The notes below the pieces were generated by a model. The model did no database searches. It was not told the origin of the DNA and saw only the letters and a list, made by a program, of their open reading frames with translations. From assembly GCF_037860835.1 (NCBI RefSeq), contig NZ_JBBEOG010000011.1:47851-111850 (forward strand): 64,000 bases of DNA, given 5' to 3'. The position numbers and the translations under genes were made by a program. This DNA is from Aquipuribacter nitratireducens (lineage in GTDB: Bacteria; Actinomycetota; Actinomycetes; Actinomycetales; JBBAYJ01). Position 1 is the stretch's first letter, and every line of letters starts with the position of its first letter. Shown piece by piece: positions 1-9,038 of the stretch.

Positions 1-9
1 TCCCGGTCT

Positions 10-1164
10 TCATGCGACCTCCTGGGCGTGGGCGAAGACGTCGGCGAAGGGGTCCTCCGCGACGGGGGAGTCGAGGGCACCCGACGCCAGCTCGGCGTCG
101 GTGACGAGACAGGTGTCGAGGACCGCGGCGACGTCGGGCACGACGCCGACGCCGGTGAAGGCGACCTCCTGGTAGCGGTCGCCGAAGGCGGGGTCCCAGT
201 CCAGCTCGGCGCGCGCCCGCCGCTGGGGGTCGACGTGCTCCCACGAGCAGGGCCCGCCGCCGTCGATCCACGAGCCGATGTGACCGAGGCACAACCGCGG
301 GCCGGTCGCCTCCCAGCCGACGAGGGCGTCGGGACGACCGGCGAGCCACACCGTCCCGCGGCTGCGGAGCGCGTCCGCCACGAGGGTCTCCAGCGCGTCG
401 TGGAGCCGTACCGGGTGCAGGGGGCGGCGCGCGCGCCAGACGACGGTCCACGCGTCGCCGTCACGACGCAGGTCCGCACCCGCCGGGACCAGGCTGGGGT
501 CGGCGCGGTCGAGGGCGCGGTCGAGGTCGAACGTCGCGGGTGTCACCGGGTCGGACGCTCCGACGACGCGCGCGGTGGGGTTGAGCAGGCGGGCGAGGCC
601 GCGCTCGCCGGGGCCGGCGTCGAGGAGCACGACGACGTCGGCGGTCTCGACCTGCCGGGCCACGAGCTCGCCGAGGAGGCGGTCGTCGGCGTCGGCGGCC
701 GTGCGGCCGACCTCGGGGAGGGTGAGGCCGTCCGCGAGCGCGGGCACGAGGTCCGGCCCGCGCACCACGCAGACCACGCGGTCGACGTGGCAGCTCTGTG
801 ACGCCGTCCGGCCCGACTCCGCGAGGACCAGACCGTGGAACGCCTCGAGGACGCCCGCCGGCTCCACCACGTCGGGCAGCAGCAGCACGACGTGGTCGAC
901 GTCACCGGAGGTCGCGAGGTCGACGAGGCTCGGCAGCATGTCCTCCCGGACGGTGCACGACACGCACCCGTGCGCCAGCTCGACGACCGTCGCGTCGTAG
1001 CGGCCGTCGCCGCGTTCCGTGCTGCGGGCGACGACGCCGAGGTCGACCTGGTCGAGGTCGTGCTCGAGGAGGACGGCCGTGGGCGCGTCGCCGCGCAGGC
1101 GGCGGGCGACGAGGCGGGCGGGCTCGCGGTCGGGGCCGCAGACGATGGTGACCGGTGTGCTCAC
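10..1164 (-). CDS. CobW/YciC-like GTPase-family protein of the zinc-starvation locus
   Basis: A 384-residue protein of the CobW/P47K (COG0523) family, starting at a GTG. The family signature is the cysteine motif GCVSCTV near residue 66, a variant of the CXCC metal site of zinc-linked members. The N-terminus, where a P-loop is expected (start [14 protein letters not shown]), has no GKT/GKS, so GTP binding may be lost. It diverges from cysteine-poor L28, L33 and S14 paralogues across a Zur-box-like palindrome. In mycobacteria the protein encoded beside the same paralogues is Mrf, which acts in ribosome hibernation under zinc starvation. A similar role here is inference. Family call is firm, function moderate. 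Confidence 0.8.
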   Translation of the reverse strand: MSTPVTIVCGPDREPARLVARRLRGDAPTAVLLEHDLDQVDLGVVARSTERGDGRYDATVVELAHGCVSCTVREDMLPSLVDLATSGDVDHVVLLLPDVVEPAGVLEAFHGLVLAESGRTASQSCHVDRVVCVVRGPDLVPALADGLTLPEVGRTAADADDRLLGELVARQVETADVVVLLDAGPGERGLARLLNPTARVVGASDPVTPATFDLDRALDRADPSLVPAGADLRRDGDAWTVVWRARRPLHPVRLHDALETLVADALRSRGTVWLAGRPDALVGWEATGPRLCLGHIGSWIDGGGPCSWEHVDPQRRARAELDWDPAFGDRYQEVAFTGVGVVPDVAAVLDTCLVTDAELASGALDSPVAEDPFADVFAHAQEVA

Positions 1165-1179
1165 GATGCGGTACCTTAT

Positions 1180-1194
1180 CGATAACCGTTGTCA
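1180..1194. promoter_or_regulatory. Zur box between the CobW-like gene and rpmB
   Basis: The 15-bp sequence CGATAACCGTTGTCA is an imperfect palindrome matching the actinobacterial Zur operator form TGATAATnATTATCA at most arm positions. It sits in the 50-bp divergent gap between the CobW-like gene and the zinc-free ribosomal genes, where it could repress both directions when zinc is plentiful. The match is by eye. Confidence 0.65.
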
Positions 1195-1214
1195 TTACTA
1201 ATGCGAGGAGCACC

Positions 1215-1451
1215 ATGTCCCGCGTCTGCCAGGTGACCGGCGCCGAGCCCGGCTTCGGTCACGCGATCTCGCACTCCCACGTCCGCTCGAAGCGCCGGTT
1301 CGACGTCAACGTCCAGCGCAAGCGCTACTGGCTGCCGAGCGAGAGCCGCGTCGTACGGCTGACCGTCTCCGCACGCGGGATCAGGACGATCGACCGCATC
1401 GGCATCGAGGCGGCCGTGGCGCGGGTGCGCGCGCGGGGCGGGGTGGTCTGA
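1215..1451 (+). CDS. rpmB: 50S ribosomal protein L28, zinc-independent paralogue
   Basis: A 78-residue L28 protein (starts [15 protein letters not shown]). The zinc form of L28 uses paired CXXC motifs; this copy has only one cysteine, so it is a C-minus paralogue that cannot hold the structural zinc. GAGGAG lies just upstream of the ATG. It leads the tight group L28-L33-S14, and a Zur box lies 20 bp upstream. Known pattern: such copies replace zinc-bearing versions in the ribosome during zinc shortage and free zinc for other proteins. Confidence 0.9.
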   Translation: MSRVCQVTGAEPGFGHAISHSHVRSKRRFDVNVQRKRYWLPSESRVVRLTVSARGIRTIDRIGIEAAVARVRARGGVV

Positions 1452-1619
1452 GTGGCCCGCAGCCAGGACCTCCGCCCTGTCATCAGGCTCCGGTCGACCG
1501 CAGGAACGGGCTACACGTACGTCACGCGGAAGAACCGGCGCAACGACCCCGACCGGCTCGTGCTGCGCACGTTCGACCCCGTGGTCCGACGCCACGTCGA
1601 CTTCCGGGAGGAGCGCTGA
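1452..1619 (+). CDS. rpmG: 50S ribosomal protein L33, zinc-independent paralogue
   Basis: A 55-residue L33 protein read from a GTG that directly follows the L28 stop codon. It contains the L33 core ([17 protein letters not shown]) and ends DFREER. No cysteine is present, so the usual four-cysteine zinc site is absent and this is the C-minus type. Its stop codon overlaps the start of S14 by one base, which implies translational coupling. Zur control is inferred from the operator upstream of rpmB. Confidence 0.9.
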   Translation: MARSQDLRPVIRLRSTAGTGYTYVTRKNRRNDPDRLVLRTFDPVVRRHVDFREER

Positions 1620-1924
1620 TGGCGACAACGGCCAAGATCGCGAAGGACCGGCAGCGGCGGGTCGTCGTCGAGCGGTGGGCCGAGCGGCGGGCCGTGCTCA
1701 AGCGGGAGATCTCCGCCCCCGGCACGGTCCCCGAACGGCGGGAGCAGGCGGTGCGCGAGCTCGCACGGCTGCCCCGTGACGGCAGCCGCACGCGGCTGCG
1801 CAACCGTGACGTCGTGGACGGACGACCTCGGGCCGTCCTGCGGACGTTCGGCCTCTCGCGCATCCGGCTGCGCGAGATGGCTCACGCCGGCGAGCTGCCC
1901 GGCGTGACGAAGGCGTCCTGGTAG
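1619..1924 (+). CDS. rpsN: 30S ribosomal protein S14, zinc-independent paralogue
   Basis: A 101-residue S14 protein. The conserved C-terminal core is clear ([20 protein letters not shown], then GVTKASW). It has no cysteine and is of the long type, so it is the zinc-free form; actinobacteria normally also keep a short zinc-binding S14 in the main ribosomal operon. The ATG overlaps the L33 stop. A zinc-free S18 (rpsR2), often the fourth member of such groups, is not present here; the next gene converges from the other strand. Confidence 0.9.
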   Translation: MATTAKIAKDRQRRVVVERWAERRAVLKREISAPGTVPERREQAVRELARLPRDGSRTRLRNRDVVDGRPRAVLRTFGLSRIRLREMAHAGELPGVTKASW

Positions 1925-1939
1925 GAGCCGGGAGACGGG

Positions 1940-2374
1940 TCAGCGTGCGGCGCCGGAGCCCTCGCCGGCGCAGGCGCCGCACGTCCCCGTGATCTCCACG
2001 GTGTGCGTCGCGGCGACGAAGCCGTGCTCCGCGGCGGTGCGCGCGGCCCACCGCTCGACCGCGCTCGACTCCACCTCCACGGTCCGACCGCAGACCCGGC
2101 AGACGAGGTGGTGGTGGTGGCCGGTGCTGCACAGCCGGTAGAGCGTCTCCCCGTCCTCGCTGCGGCGGACGTCCACGCGCTCGTCGTCGCTCAGCTGCTG
2201 CAGCGAGCGGTAGACCGTCGCGAGGCCGACGCGCTCCCCGGCGTCGCGCAGGGCGGCGTGGAGGGTCTGGGCGCTGACGAACTCGTCGGTGCCCTCGAGC
2301 GCCGACACGACCGCCGCACGCTGCCGCGTGTGACGACGGACCGGTGCGGCCGGCGGGGCCGGGGAGGGACTCAC
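1940..2374 (-). CDS. zur: Fur-family zinc uptake regulator Zur
   Basis: About 144 residues from a GTG that overlaps the stop of the upstream ArsR gene (GTGA). It has the Fur winged-helix domain (RRHTRQRAAVV, LATVYRSLQQL) and a C-terminal domain with HHHHLVCRVCG and CGACAGEG, giving the two CXXC pairs of the structural zinc site. It is the last gene of znuA-znuC-znuB-smtB-zur, so it is probably autoregulated. Zur rather than Fur or PerR is inferred from context: zinc ABC genes, C-minus ribosomal genes and Zur-box-like sites. A longer upstream start is possible but would overlap the ArsR gene. Confidence 0.85.
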   Translation of the reverse strand: MSPSPAPPAAPVRRHTRQRAAVVSALEGTDEFVSAQTLHAALRDAGERVGLATVYRSLQQLSDDERVDVRRSEDGETLYRLCSTGHHHHLVCRVCGRTVEVESSAVERWAARTAAEHGFVAATHTVEITGTCGACAGEGSGAAR

Positions 2375-2778
2375 GGGGAGCAGACTCGCACGGCGTCCTC
2401 GTGCTCCTCGACGGGCTCGTCGACGCCGTCCGCCGTCTCCCCGGAGTGCTGACGCGCGTCCGCGACGATGTGGGCGACGTGGTCGTCGGTGAGGACGTAC
2501 GCCACCTCCCGGCCGCGTCGCGTCCGGTGGACGAGGTCGGCGTCGCGCAGGATCCGCAGGTGCTGCGACACGAGCGGCTGGGGGAGACCGAGCGCGTCGA
2601 CGAGCTCGTGGACGCACATCTCGCGGTCGGTGAGGAGCGTGACGAGCGCGACACGCACCGGCGAGCTCAGGGCGCGGAAGAGCTCGCTCACCGACTCGTA
2701 CCGCTCGAGGACGCCGCGGTGGCCGAGGGGTGCGTCCGTCTCGTCACGTGCCGCGGGGGTGGTTCCGCCCTGGGTCAT
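2371..2778 (-). CDS. smtB: ArsR/SmtB-family zinc-responsive repressor
   Basis: A 135-residue winged-helix protein. The DNA-binding core reads LFRALSSPVRVALVTLL and LPQPLVSQHLRILRDADLV. The last helix carries D-x-H near TDDHVAHIV and H-x-x-E in RQHSGE, the spacing of the alpha-5 metal site of SmtB zinc sensors. It lies between znuB and zur with a coding overlap into zur, the same pairing as smtB-furB (Rv2358-Rv2359) of Mycobacterium tuberculosis. It probably relieves repression when zinc is high, opposite to Zur. Confidence 0.85.
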   Translation of the reverse strand: MTQGGTTPAARDETDAPLGHRGVLERYESVSELFRALSSPVRVALVTLLTDREMCVHELVDALGLPQPLVSQHLRILRDADLVHRTRRGREVAYVLTDDHVAHIVADARQHSGETADGVDEPVEEHEDAVRVCSP

Positions 2779-2786
2779 GCTCGCCC

Positions 2787-3797
2787 CTAGTGCTCGTCGT
2801 AGCCGACGCCGTGGTGGGTGAGGCGCGGCGCGTGCCGGTGCCCGTCGTGGAGGTAGTCGACGTGGTCGCGGTGCGGCACCGCCTCGTGCTCGCAGCCGGG
2901 CCCACCGTGGACGTGGTCGTCGTGGTGGACGTGGTCCTCGTGGCCGGCGCCGTCGCGGGCGTGCCGCGCCCGGTGCACGCGCGCCCGGACCGCACCGGCC
3001 CCCACCGTGGCGAGCGCCGTCACGACGAAGCCCGCGACGGCGAGCAGCACGATCGTGCCCCCGGACGGGGTGTTGGCGTAGAACGACACCACCGTCCCGG
3101 CCACCGCGGCGACGAGCCCGGTCGCGACCGCGACCACGACGGTCTGCGCGAAGCTGCGGGCCAGGAGCTGGGCGAGCGCGACCGGCACGACCATGAGGGC
3201 GCTGATGAGCAGGAGCCCGACGACGCGCATGCTCAGCACGACCGTCGCCGCCACGAGGACGGCGAGCACGATGTTGACCGCGAGCACGGGCAGCCCCGAG
3301 GCCCGGGCGAACTCCTCGTCGTCGCTGACGGCGTAGAGCGTCCGGCCGAGGACGAGGACCGTCACGGCCACCACCGCGGCGAGGCCGGCGAACAGCGCGA
3401 GGTCGGCCGTGGTCGTCGTCGTGATGGAGCCGAAGAGGTAGGCCACGAGGTTCGCGGCGCTGCCGTCGGGGGACAGGCTCACGAGGACGACCCCGGCGGC
3501 GATACCCGCGTAGAACAGCATCGCGAGGGCGAGGTCGCCGCTCGTGCGGCCCGTCGCGCGGACCAGCTCGAGCGCGACGGCCGCGAGCGCCGCGGCGACC
3601 AGCGCGACCCACGTCGGCGACCCGCCGGTGAGCAGCGCCACCGCGACGCCTGCGAGAGCGACGTGGCCGATGCCGTCGCCGATGAGGCTGAGACGCCGCT
3701 GCACGACGAAGACCCCGACGGCGGGGGCGACGGTCCCGACGAGCGCGGCGGCGACGAGCGCGCGGCGCATGAAGTCGTAGTCGAGGAGGCTCAGCAC
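2787..3797 (-). CDS. znuB: Zinc ABC transporter permease ZnuB
   Basis: A 336-residue ABC-3 family permease with about eight hydrophobic segments (starts MLSLLDYDFMRRALVAAALV; conserved RRLSLIGDGIGHVALAGVA). The cytoplasmic tail after about residue 275 is very rich in histidine and aspartate (HEDHVHHDDHVHGG), likely a metal-binding extension. It begins with GTG two bases upstream of the znuC stop, so it is coupled to znuC. With ZnuA and ZnuC it forms a high-affinity zinc importer; manganese members of the family exist, but the Zur context favours zinc. Confidence 0.9.
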   Translation of the reverse strand: MLSLLDYDFMRRALVAAALVGTVAPAVGVFVVQRRLSLIGDGIGHVALAGVAVALLTGGSPTWVALVAAALAAVALELVRATGRTSGDLALAMLFYAGIAAGVVLVSLSPDGSAANLVAYLFGSITTTTTADLALFAGLAAVVAVTVLVLGRTLYAVSDDEEFARASGLPVLAVNIVLAVLVAATVVLSMRVVGLLLISALMVVPVALAQLLARSFAQTVVVAVATGLVAAVAGTVVSFYANTPSGGTIVLLAVAGFVVTALATVGAGAVRARVHRARHARDGAGHEDHVHHDDHVHGGPGCEHEAVPHRDHVDYLHDGHRHAPRLTHHGVGYDEH

Positions 3798-3798
3798 G

Positions 3799-4557
3799 TC
3801 ATGCCCCCGTCCTCGCCCCGAGGCGGACGTCCTCGACGACGCGGCCCTCGACGAGGGTCACCGCGCGGTCCGGCACGTCGCGGAGCTCCGCGAGGTCGTG
3901 GGTGACCACGAGGAGGGCCCGGCCGCTCGCCTTGACCCTCGCGAGGGTGGCGACGAGCTGCTCGGTGCTCGCGCGGTCCACGCCTGCCGTCGGCTCGTCG
4001 AGGACCAGCAGGCAGGGGTCGGACACGAGCGCCCGGGCGATGAGGACCCGGCGCTGCTGGCCGCCGGACATGCGGGAGACCCGCTCGTGGGTGTGGTCGG
4101 CGAGCCCCACCTCGTCGAGCGCGGCGAGGACCCGTTCCCGGTCGCCCCGGCGCGGCGGGCGCCAGAAACCACGGGAGGCGAGCAGCCCCGACCCCACGAC
4201 CTCGGCCGCGGTGCTCGGCACCGCTCCGGACACGCTGTGCCGTTGCGGCACGTAGCCGACGAGGCGGGCCGCGGCGGAGGCGCCGTGCTCGACGTGCTCC
4301 CCGAGGACGTCGACGTGACCCGCGAGGACGTCGGCGAGCCCGAGGATGCCGCGGACCAGCGTCGACTTCCCCGACCCGTTGGCGCCGAGGAGGGCGACGG
4401 CCTCGCCGTCGGTCACCTCGAGGTCGGCGTCCCGGACGACGGGTCGACGGTCGTACCCGACGGTCGCGTGCCGTACCGAGAGCGCGGGTGGTGCGCCGCC
4501 GTCCCGGCCGGCCGCGCCCGCGGCGGGCCGGGGCCGCGAGGTGGTCGTCAGCCGCAC
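3799..4557 (-). CDS. znuC: Zinc ABC transporter ATP-binding protein ZnuC
   Basis: A 252-residue ABC ATPase. Visible motifs are Walker A GANGSGKST, the Q-loop in VGYVPQRH, the signature MSGGQQRR, Walker B LLVLDEP and the switch histidine in VVTHD. The GTG start is chosen because it overlaps the end of znuA by about ten bases and is followed by a short proline/glycine-rich leader before the ATPase fold. It powers zinc import through ZnuB and is followed within a base by znuB. Confidence 0.9.
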   Translation of the reverse strand: MRLTTTSRPRPAAGAAGRDGGAPPALSVRHATVGYDRRPVVRDADLEVTDGEAVALLGANGSGKSTLVRGILGLADVLAGHVDVLGEHVEHGASAAARLVGYVPQRHSVSGAVPSTAAEVVGSGLLASRGFWRPPRRGDRERVLAALDEVGLADHTHERVSRMSGGQQRRVLIARALVSDPCLLVLDEPTAGVDRASTEQLVATLARVKASGRALLVVTHDLAELRDVPDRAVTLVEGRVVEDVRLGARTGA

Positions 4558-5630
4558 GCCTGACCCGAGCGCACGGCCTCGATGTTCGCCTCCATGACGC
4601 CAACGTAGTCCTGCGCCGCGGACTCGTCGGTGAGTCCCTCGACCGGGTCGAGGACGCTCGTGGCGACGCCGGCCTCCGCTGCGACGGTGTCCGCGACGGC
4701 GGACGAGACGAGGGTCTCGGTGTAGACGGTCGTGACGCCGTTGTCCTCGACGAAGTCGGCGATCTCGCCGAGGGCGCGGGCGTCCGGCTCCTGGTCGGGG
4801 GTCAGGCCGTTGATCGAGCGGACCTCGAAGCCGTACCGGTCGGCGAAGTAGCCGAAGGCGTCGTGCGCGGTGACGAGGACGTCGACCTCGCACGACTGCA
4901 GCGCCGCCTGCGCCTGCTCGTCGAGGGCGGTCAGCTCCTCCTCGAGGACGGCGAGGTTCGCCTCGTACGTCTCCGCGCCCTCGGGGTCGAGGGTCGACAG
5001 CTCGGCTGCGACCAGCCCGGCCGCGTCGAGCATGTGGGTCGGGTCGGTCCAGAAGTGGGGGTCGGTGTCGCCGTGGCCGTGGCCGTGCTCGTCCTCGTCG
5101 GAGTGCGGCTCGTCGGAGTGCTCGTCGGAGTGCTCGTCGTCGGCGTGGTCCTCGTCGCCGTGGTCGTGCGGTCCCGCGTCCTCCCCGTAGGGCCGGTCGG
5201 CGACGGGCGCGAGGTCGAGGACCGTCACGTCGGACGCGCCCACGGCGTCGTCGACCGCGGGCTGGAAGCCGTCGAGCAGCACGAGGAGGTCGGCCTCCTG
5301 CAGCCCGGCGAGGGCCTGGGGGCTCAGCTCGAGGTCGTGCGCCTCGGCCCCGGGGGGCGTGAGCCCGGTGACGTCGACGCGCTCGCCGCCGACCTGCTCC
5401 ACGAGGTACTGCAGGGGGTAGAACGCGGCCGTCACCGCCAGGCCCGCGTCGGCGGCGTCCTGGCTGTCGGTCGAGGCGGTCGCCTCGGCCGCCTCCTCCG
5501 CGGCCACGGCGTCGTCGACGTCGAGCGGAGCAGCGGCCTGGTCGCCGTCGCCCGTGCCGCCGCAGGCGGCGAGGACGAGGACGGACGCGGCGAGGCCGCC
5601 GAGGGCGGGGGACCAGCGGGGCACGAGCAT
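4548..5630 (-). CDS. znuA: Zinc ABC transporter substrate-binding lipoprotein ZnuA
   Basis: About 360 residues. The chosen ATG gives a short lipoprotein signal peptide ending VLAACGG. An in-frame TTG at 5666 would run back through the candidate Zur box and is disfavoured. Features of the zinc-binding cluster A-I family include the first metal histidine in GAEAHDLELS, a long His/Asp/Glu loop (residues about 150-190), DPHFWTDPTHM, and TAHDAFGYFADRYG. No clear Shine-Dalgarno is seen, so the mRNA may be leaderless. First gene of the znuACB-smtB-zur operon. Confidence 0.88.
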   Translation of the reverse strand: MLVPRWSPALGGLAASVLVLAACGGTGDGDQAAAPLDVDDAVAAEEAAEATASTDSQDAADAGLAVTAAFYPLQYLVEQVGGERVDVTGLTPPGAEAHDLELSPQALAGLQEADLLVLLDGFQPAVDDAVGASDVTVLDLAPVADRPYGEDAGPHDHGDEDHADDEHSDEHSDEPHSDEDEHGHGHGDTDPHFWTDPTHMLDAAGLVAAELSTLDPEGAETYEANLAVLEEELTALDEQAQAALQSCEVDVLVTAHDAFGYFADRYGFEVRSINGLTPDQEPDARALGEIADFVEDNGVTTVYTETLVSSAVADTVAAEAGVATSVLDPVEGLTDESAAQDYVGVMEANIEAVRSGQACG

Positions 5631-5641
5631 GGCCACGATTG

Positions 5642-5656
5642 TGAGAATCGTTCGAC
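5642..5656. promoter_or_regulatory. Candidate Zur box upstream of znuA
   Basis: TGAGAATCGTTCGAC, an imperfect 15-bp palindrome with GAATCGTTC at its centre, lies 12 bp upstream of the znuA start. Zur binding here would repress the whole znuACB-smtB-zur operon when zinc is sufficient. The arms match the consensus less well than the rpmB site. Confidence 0.5.
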
Positions 5657-5718
5657 GTAAGGACAACTGCGCACCTGCGCATGGCAGCCGGGGACCCAGC
5701 GGTCCGGACGGGGCCGCG

Positions 5719-5724
5719 TAGCGT
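5719..5724 (+). promoter_or_regulatory. -10 box of the 5732 gene (leaderless)
   Basis: TAGCGT ends 7 bases before a GTG codon. This spacing places transcription start at the GTG, a common leaderless arrangement in actinobacteria, and decides the start of the next gene. Confidence 0.5.
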
Positions 5725-5731
5725 CAGGCGC

Positions 5732-6097
5732 GTGCTCGCCGTCACCCGATACCGCGTCCCGGACGCGGACGCCCAGCAGTTCCTCGACCGCGCCCGGACG
5801 GCCCTCGCGGCGCTCGCCGCCCGACCCGGGCACGTCCACGGTGTCGTCGGCCGCTCGACCGACGACCCGGGGTTGTGGACGCTCACGACGTTCTGGGACT
5901 CCGTGGGGGCCTACCGCCGCGCCCTCAGCGCCTACGAGGTCAAGCTGTACGCCCACCCGCTCATGTACCTCGCGGTCGACGAGCCGACGGCGTTCGAGCC
6001 GCTCGTGGAGTCCGACGGGAGCGGGGCGCTGGCGGAGCGGGGCAGCGACCGCGCTCCCGACGCGGACACCATCGGTCTCGACGACGAGAAGGCGTGA
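5732..6097 (+). CDS. Antibiotic biosynthesis monooxygenase (ABM)-like domain protein
   Basis: A 121-residue protein starting VLAVTRYRVPDADAQQF. It has the small ferredoxin-like ABM fold pattern: beta strand, helix LDRARTALAALAARPG, then HVHGVVGRSTDDPGLWTLTTFW, typical of ABM proteins. An in-frame ATG at 5681 would extend it by 17 residues, but a TAGCGT -10 box lies between them and favours the GTG. The tail after about residue 90 looks disordered. Substrate unknown; many family members are not monooxygenases of antibiotics. Confidence 0.7.
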   Translation: MLAVTRYRVPDADAQQFLDRARTALAALAARPGHVHGVVGRSTDDPGLWTLTTFWDSVGAYRRALSAYEVKLYAHPLMYLAVDEPTAFEPLVESDGSGALAERGSDRAPDADTIGLDDEKA

Positions 6098-6122
6098 GGC
6101 GCGCCGCCGGGCCGAGGGTCCG

Positions 6123-7430
6123 TCAGAGGTACTGACCCACGGGGAGCTCTGCCTCCACCGGCCGCTCGGTGCGCGGTGGGACGGCGACGACGGCCTGCTG
6201 GCCGGGGACGTCGATGAAGTGCGCACCGGTGGTCGGGCACCGGAGCAGGGTGAGACCACCCCTCGCGCCGCCACCGGTGGCCGCGAGCCGGACGAGGTGG
6301 TCGGCGAGCTGCTCCCGTGCCGCGGCGCCTCGCACGCCGAGCAGGCCGTAGCACCGGCACACCCGGCGTCGAAGGGCCTGCTCCCTCTGCTCGGCCCTTC
6401 GGGCGAGCAGTCGGGCCAGGCGCCGACGTCCCCCCACCAGTGCGACCGGGAGAAGGAGGGACGGCACGAGCAGAGCCGTCGCGACGACCACCGGGTCCTG
6501 GGTGTGACCGAGGAGGGCCGCGCCTCCCATGAGGCCGGCCAGGAACCCGGCCACCCCCAGGAGGGCGTCGATGGCGGGGAAGCGCGTGTGCGCGGCACGA
6601 CCGGCGCGGTGCGCCCGGACCAGCTCCTCGGTCCGGGGGTCCCGACCCACGGGTCGCAGGAAGCGGTGGTAGAAAGAGAAGATCCCCGCTGCGGCCAGCC
6701 CACCCACGACGCCGCCGAAGCCGACGAGGACGGCGAAGAGGACCGCTCCGGCGACGAGCTCGAGCCGCTCCCGCCGGTTCCGGGCCGGGACCACGCGAGA
6801 GGCCAGCGCCCGCCACACTCGTCGTTGCTCGGTGGTCGACGACAGGCGGGCTCCCGCGATCGCGAGCTGGACCGCTGCACCGGTCTCTCCGGCAGCGAGC
6901 AGCAGGTCGACCGCGCGTGCCCCGGCCCCTTGGTAGCCGAGCGCCTCGCAGTGACGGCAGGTGTCGACGGCCTCCGCGAGCATGCCGATCGCCGCCTTGC
7001 CGGCCGCGACGCCTGCCAGCAGCTCCACGTCGAGGGGGAAGGCGCGCGCGACCGAGTCCGCGGCGGCGCCGGCGACGTCGGCCCGGCCGGCGCCCAGCGC
7101 CGCGCGGAGGACGAGCCGGTCGACGGCGGGCGAAGGGTGGAGCTCCTGTGCCCGCGCGAGGACGGCGGGCAGTGCGGCCGCCTCGCCTCGTGCTGCGGCG
7201 AGAACCAGGTCGAGCCACTCGAGTACCTCGCGGTCGACCTCACCCGACGACTCGCGGAGCCTCGCCACGGCGACTGCGGCCACGTCGAGCGAGCCGCCCG
7301 CGAGGGCCAGCAGTGCGCGGTCGAGGAGCGCGGCGGCCGAGTCCTCCCGCTCAAGCGTCAGTGCCTCGTCCACGCACCCCGCGTCGACGAGCCTGCGCGC
7401 CCAGACGGCCGCGTCCCCGTCGTGCTCCAT
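6123..7430 (-). CDS. Membrane protein with helical-repeat N-terminus, unknown function
   Basis: A 435-residue protein beginning MEHDGDAAVWARRL, with GGGGAGG just upstream of the ATG. The first 230 residues are alanine-rich helical repeats resembling degenerate TPRs. Two hydrophobic hairpins follow (about residues 238-270, near VLFAVLVGFGGVVGGL, and about 305-355, near LLGVAGFLAGLMGGAALL), then a soluble C-terminal domain with RCPTTGAHFIDVPGQQAV. It may be a membrane scaffold. No family was recognised. It converges with the ABM gene and diverges from glyS. Confidence 0.7.
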   Translation of the reverse strand: MEHDGDAAVWARRLVDAGCVDEALTLEREDSAAALLDRALLALAGGSLDVAAVAVARLRESSGEVDREVLEWLDLVLAAARGEAAALPAVLARAQELHPSPAVDRLVLRAALGAGRADVAGAAADSVARAFPLDVELLAGVAAGKAAIGMLAEAVDTCRHCEALGYQGAGARAVDLLLAAGETGAAVQLAIAGARLSSTTEQRRVWRALASRVVPARNRRERLELVAGAVLFAVLVGFGGVVGGLAAAGIFSFYHRFLRPVGRDPRTEELVRAHRAGRAAHTRFPAIDALLGVAGFLAGLMGGAALLGHTQDPVVVATALLVPSLLLPVALVGGRRRLARLLARRAEQREQALRRRVCRCYGLLGVRGAAAREQLADHLVRLAATGGGARGGLTLLRCPTTGAHFIDVPGQQAVVAVPPRTERPVEAELPVGQYL

Positions 7431-7584
7431 GGTCCTCCCCACCTGACGACGTTCGGCTCCTGCCCGTCGCCCCTTGAGGGGGCAGGCGTGCCACAGTCCG
7501 CTGTCCGGCCCGTCGGCGGGCTCGTCCGCGCACCCCCTAGCCTTGCCGGTGCTCGCCGACACCCCAGCCGGACGGAGAACCGAC

Positions 7585-8976
7585 ATGGCAGCCAGGCCCA
7601 CCAGCCGCATCGACGACGTCGTCAGCCTCAGCAAGCGCCGCGGGTTCGTGTACCCGAGCGGCGAGATCTACGGCGGCACGCGCTCCGCGTGGGACTACGG
7701 CCCCCTGGGTGTCGAGCTGAAGGAGAACGTCAAGCGCCAGTGGTGGCGCTCCATGGTGACCAGCCGCGAGGACGTCGTCGGCCTCGACTCCTCCGTCATC
7801 CTGCCGCGGCAGGTGTGGGTCGCCTCCGGCCACGTGGGCGCCTTCACCGACCCCCTCACCGAGTGCCTGTCGTGCCACCGCCGCTACCGCGCCGACCAGC
7901 TGCTCGAGGAGTTCGAGGAGAAGAAGGGGCGGGCGCCGGAGAACGGCCTCGCCGACATCGCGTGCGCCAACTGCGGCACCCGCGGGCAGTGGACCGAGCC
8001 GCGCGACTTCAACGGCCTGCTGCGCACCTTCCTCGGCCCGGTGGAGGACGAGTCCGGCCTGCACTACCTGCGCCCGGAGACCGCGCAGGGCATCTTCGTC
8101 AACTTCGCCAACGTCATGGGCTCGGCCCGGAAGAAGCCGCCGTTCGGCATCGGCCAGATCGGCAAGTCGTTCCGCAACGAGATCACGCCAGGGAACTTCA
8201 TCTTCCGCACCCGCGAGTTCGAGCAGATGGAGATGGAGTTCTTCGTCCAGCCCGGCAGCGACGAGGAGTGGCACCAGTACTGGATCGACCACCGCACCGA
8301 CTGGTACGTCGACCTCGGCATCGACCGCGACAACCTCCGTCACTACGAGCACCCGAAGGAGAAGCTGTCGCACTACTCGAAGCGCACCGTCGACATCGAG
8401 TACCGCTTCCGCTTCGCCGGCAGCGAGTGGGGCGAGCTCGAGGGTGTCGCCAACCGCACCGACTTCGACCTCACGACGCACTCGCAGCACTCCGGGCAGG
8501 ACCTGTCGTACTTCGACCAGACGACGAACGAGCGGTGGGTGCCGTACGTCATCGAGCCCGCGGCGGGCGTCGGCCGCCCCATGATGGCGTTCCTCCTCGA
8601 GGCCTACACCGAGGACGAGGCCCCCAACGCGAAGGGTGGGGTCGACACTCGCGTCGTGCTGAGGCTCGACCGCCGTCTCGCACCCGTCAAGGTCGCCGTC
8701 CTGCCGCTGTCGCGGAACGCCGACCTGTCCCCGAAGGCGAAGGACCTCGCCGCGGCCCTGCGGAAGCACTGGAACGTCGAGTTCGACGACGCCGGCGCCA
8801 TCGGGCGCCGCTACCGCCGCCAGGACGAGATCGGCACCCCGTTCTGCGTGACCGTCGACTTCGACACCCTCGACGACCAGGCCGTCACCGTCCGCGAGCG
8901 CGACACCATGAGCCAGGAGCGGATCGGCCTCGACGCCCTCGAGGGCTGGCTGGCGGCACGGCTCGTCGGCTGCTGA
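7585..8976 (+). CDS. glyS: Glycyl-tRNA synthetase, dimeric type
   Basis: A 463-residue class II aminoacyl-tRNA synthetase of the alpha-2 (archaeal/eukaryotic-like) type used by actinobacteria. Visible are [29 protein letters not shown] (motif 2 region), [19 protein letters not shown] and the C-terminal anticodon-binding domain ([27 protein letters not shown]). A four-cysteine site is formed by CLSCHRRY and CANCGTRG. The ATG at 7585 follows GGACGGAG at a good distance; longer in-frame starts lack this. Confidence 0.95.
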   Translation: MAARPTSRIDDVVSLSKRRGFVYPSGEIYGGTRSAWDYGPLGVELKENVKRQWWRSMVTSREDVVGLDSSVILPRQVWVASGHVGAFTDPLTECLSCHRRYRADQLLEEFEEKKGRAPENGLADIACANCGTRGQWTEPRDFNGLLRTFLGPVEDESGLHYLRPETAQGIFVNFANVMGSARKKPPFGIGQIGKSFRNEITPGNFIFRTREFEQMEMEFFVQPGSDEEWHQYWIDHRTDWYVDLGIDRDNLRHYEHPKEKLSHYSKRTVDIEYRFRFAGSEWGELEGVANRTDFDLTTHSQHSGQDLSYFDQTTNERWVPYVIEPAAGVGRPMMAFLLEAYTEDEAPNAKGGVDTRVVLRLDRRLAPVKVAVLPLSRNADLSPKAKDLAAALRKHWNVEFDDAGAIGRRYRRQDEIGTPFCVTVDFDTLDDQAVTVRERDTMSQERIGLDALEGWLAARLVGC

Positions 8977-9038
8977 GCCCTCAGGAGAACCTCCTCACGG
9001 ACCTGTCACAGGCTTCTCACCCGCCCTGTCGACGCTGA

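Noticed and set aside
5666..5666. TTG start for znuA
   Set aside because: It would translate the candidate Zur box and delay the signal peptide by 12 residues; the ATG at 5630 gives a normal lipoprotein start.
5841..9038. A 1,065-residue plus-strand reading frame
   Set aside because: It runs antisense to a membrane protein gene and out of frame through glyS; its composition is typical of a GC-rich shadow.
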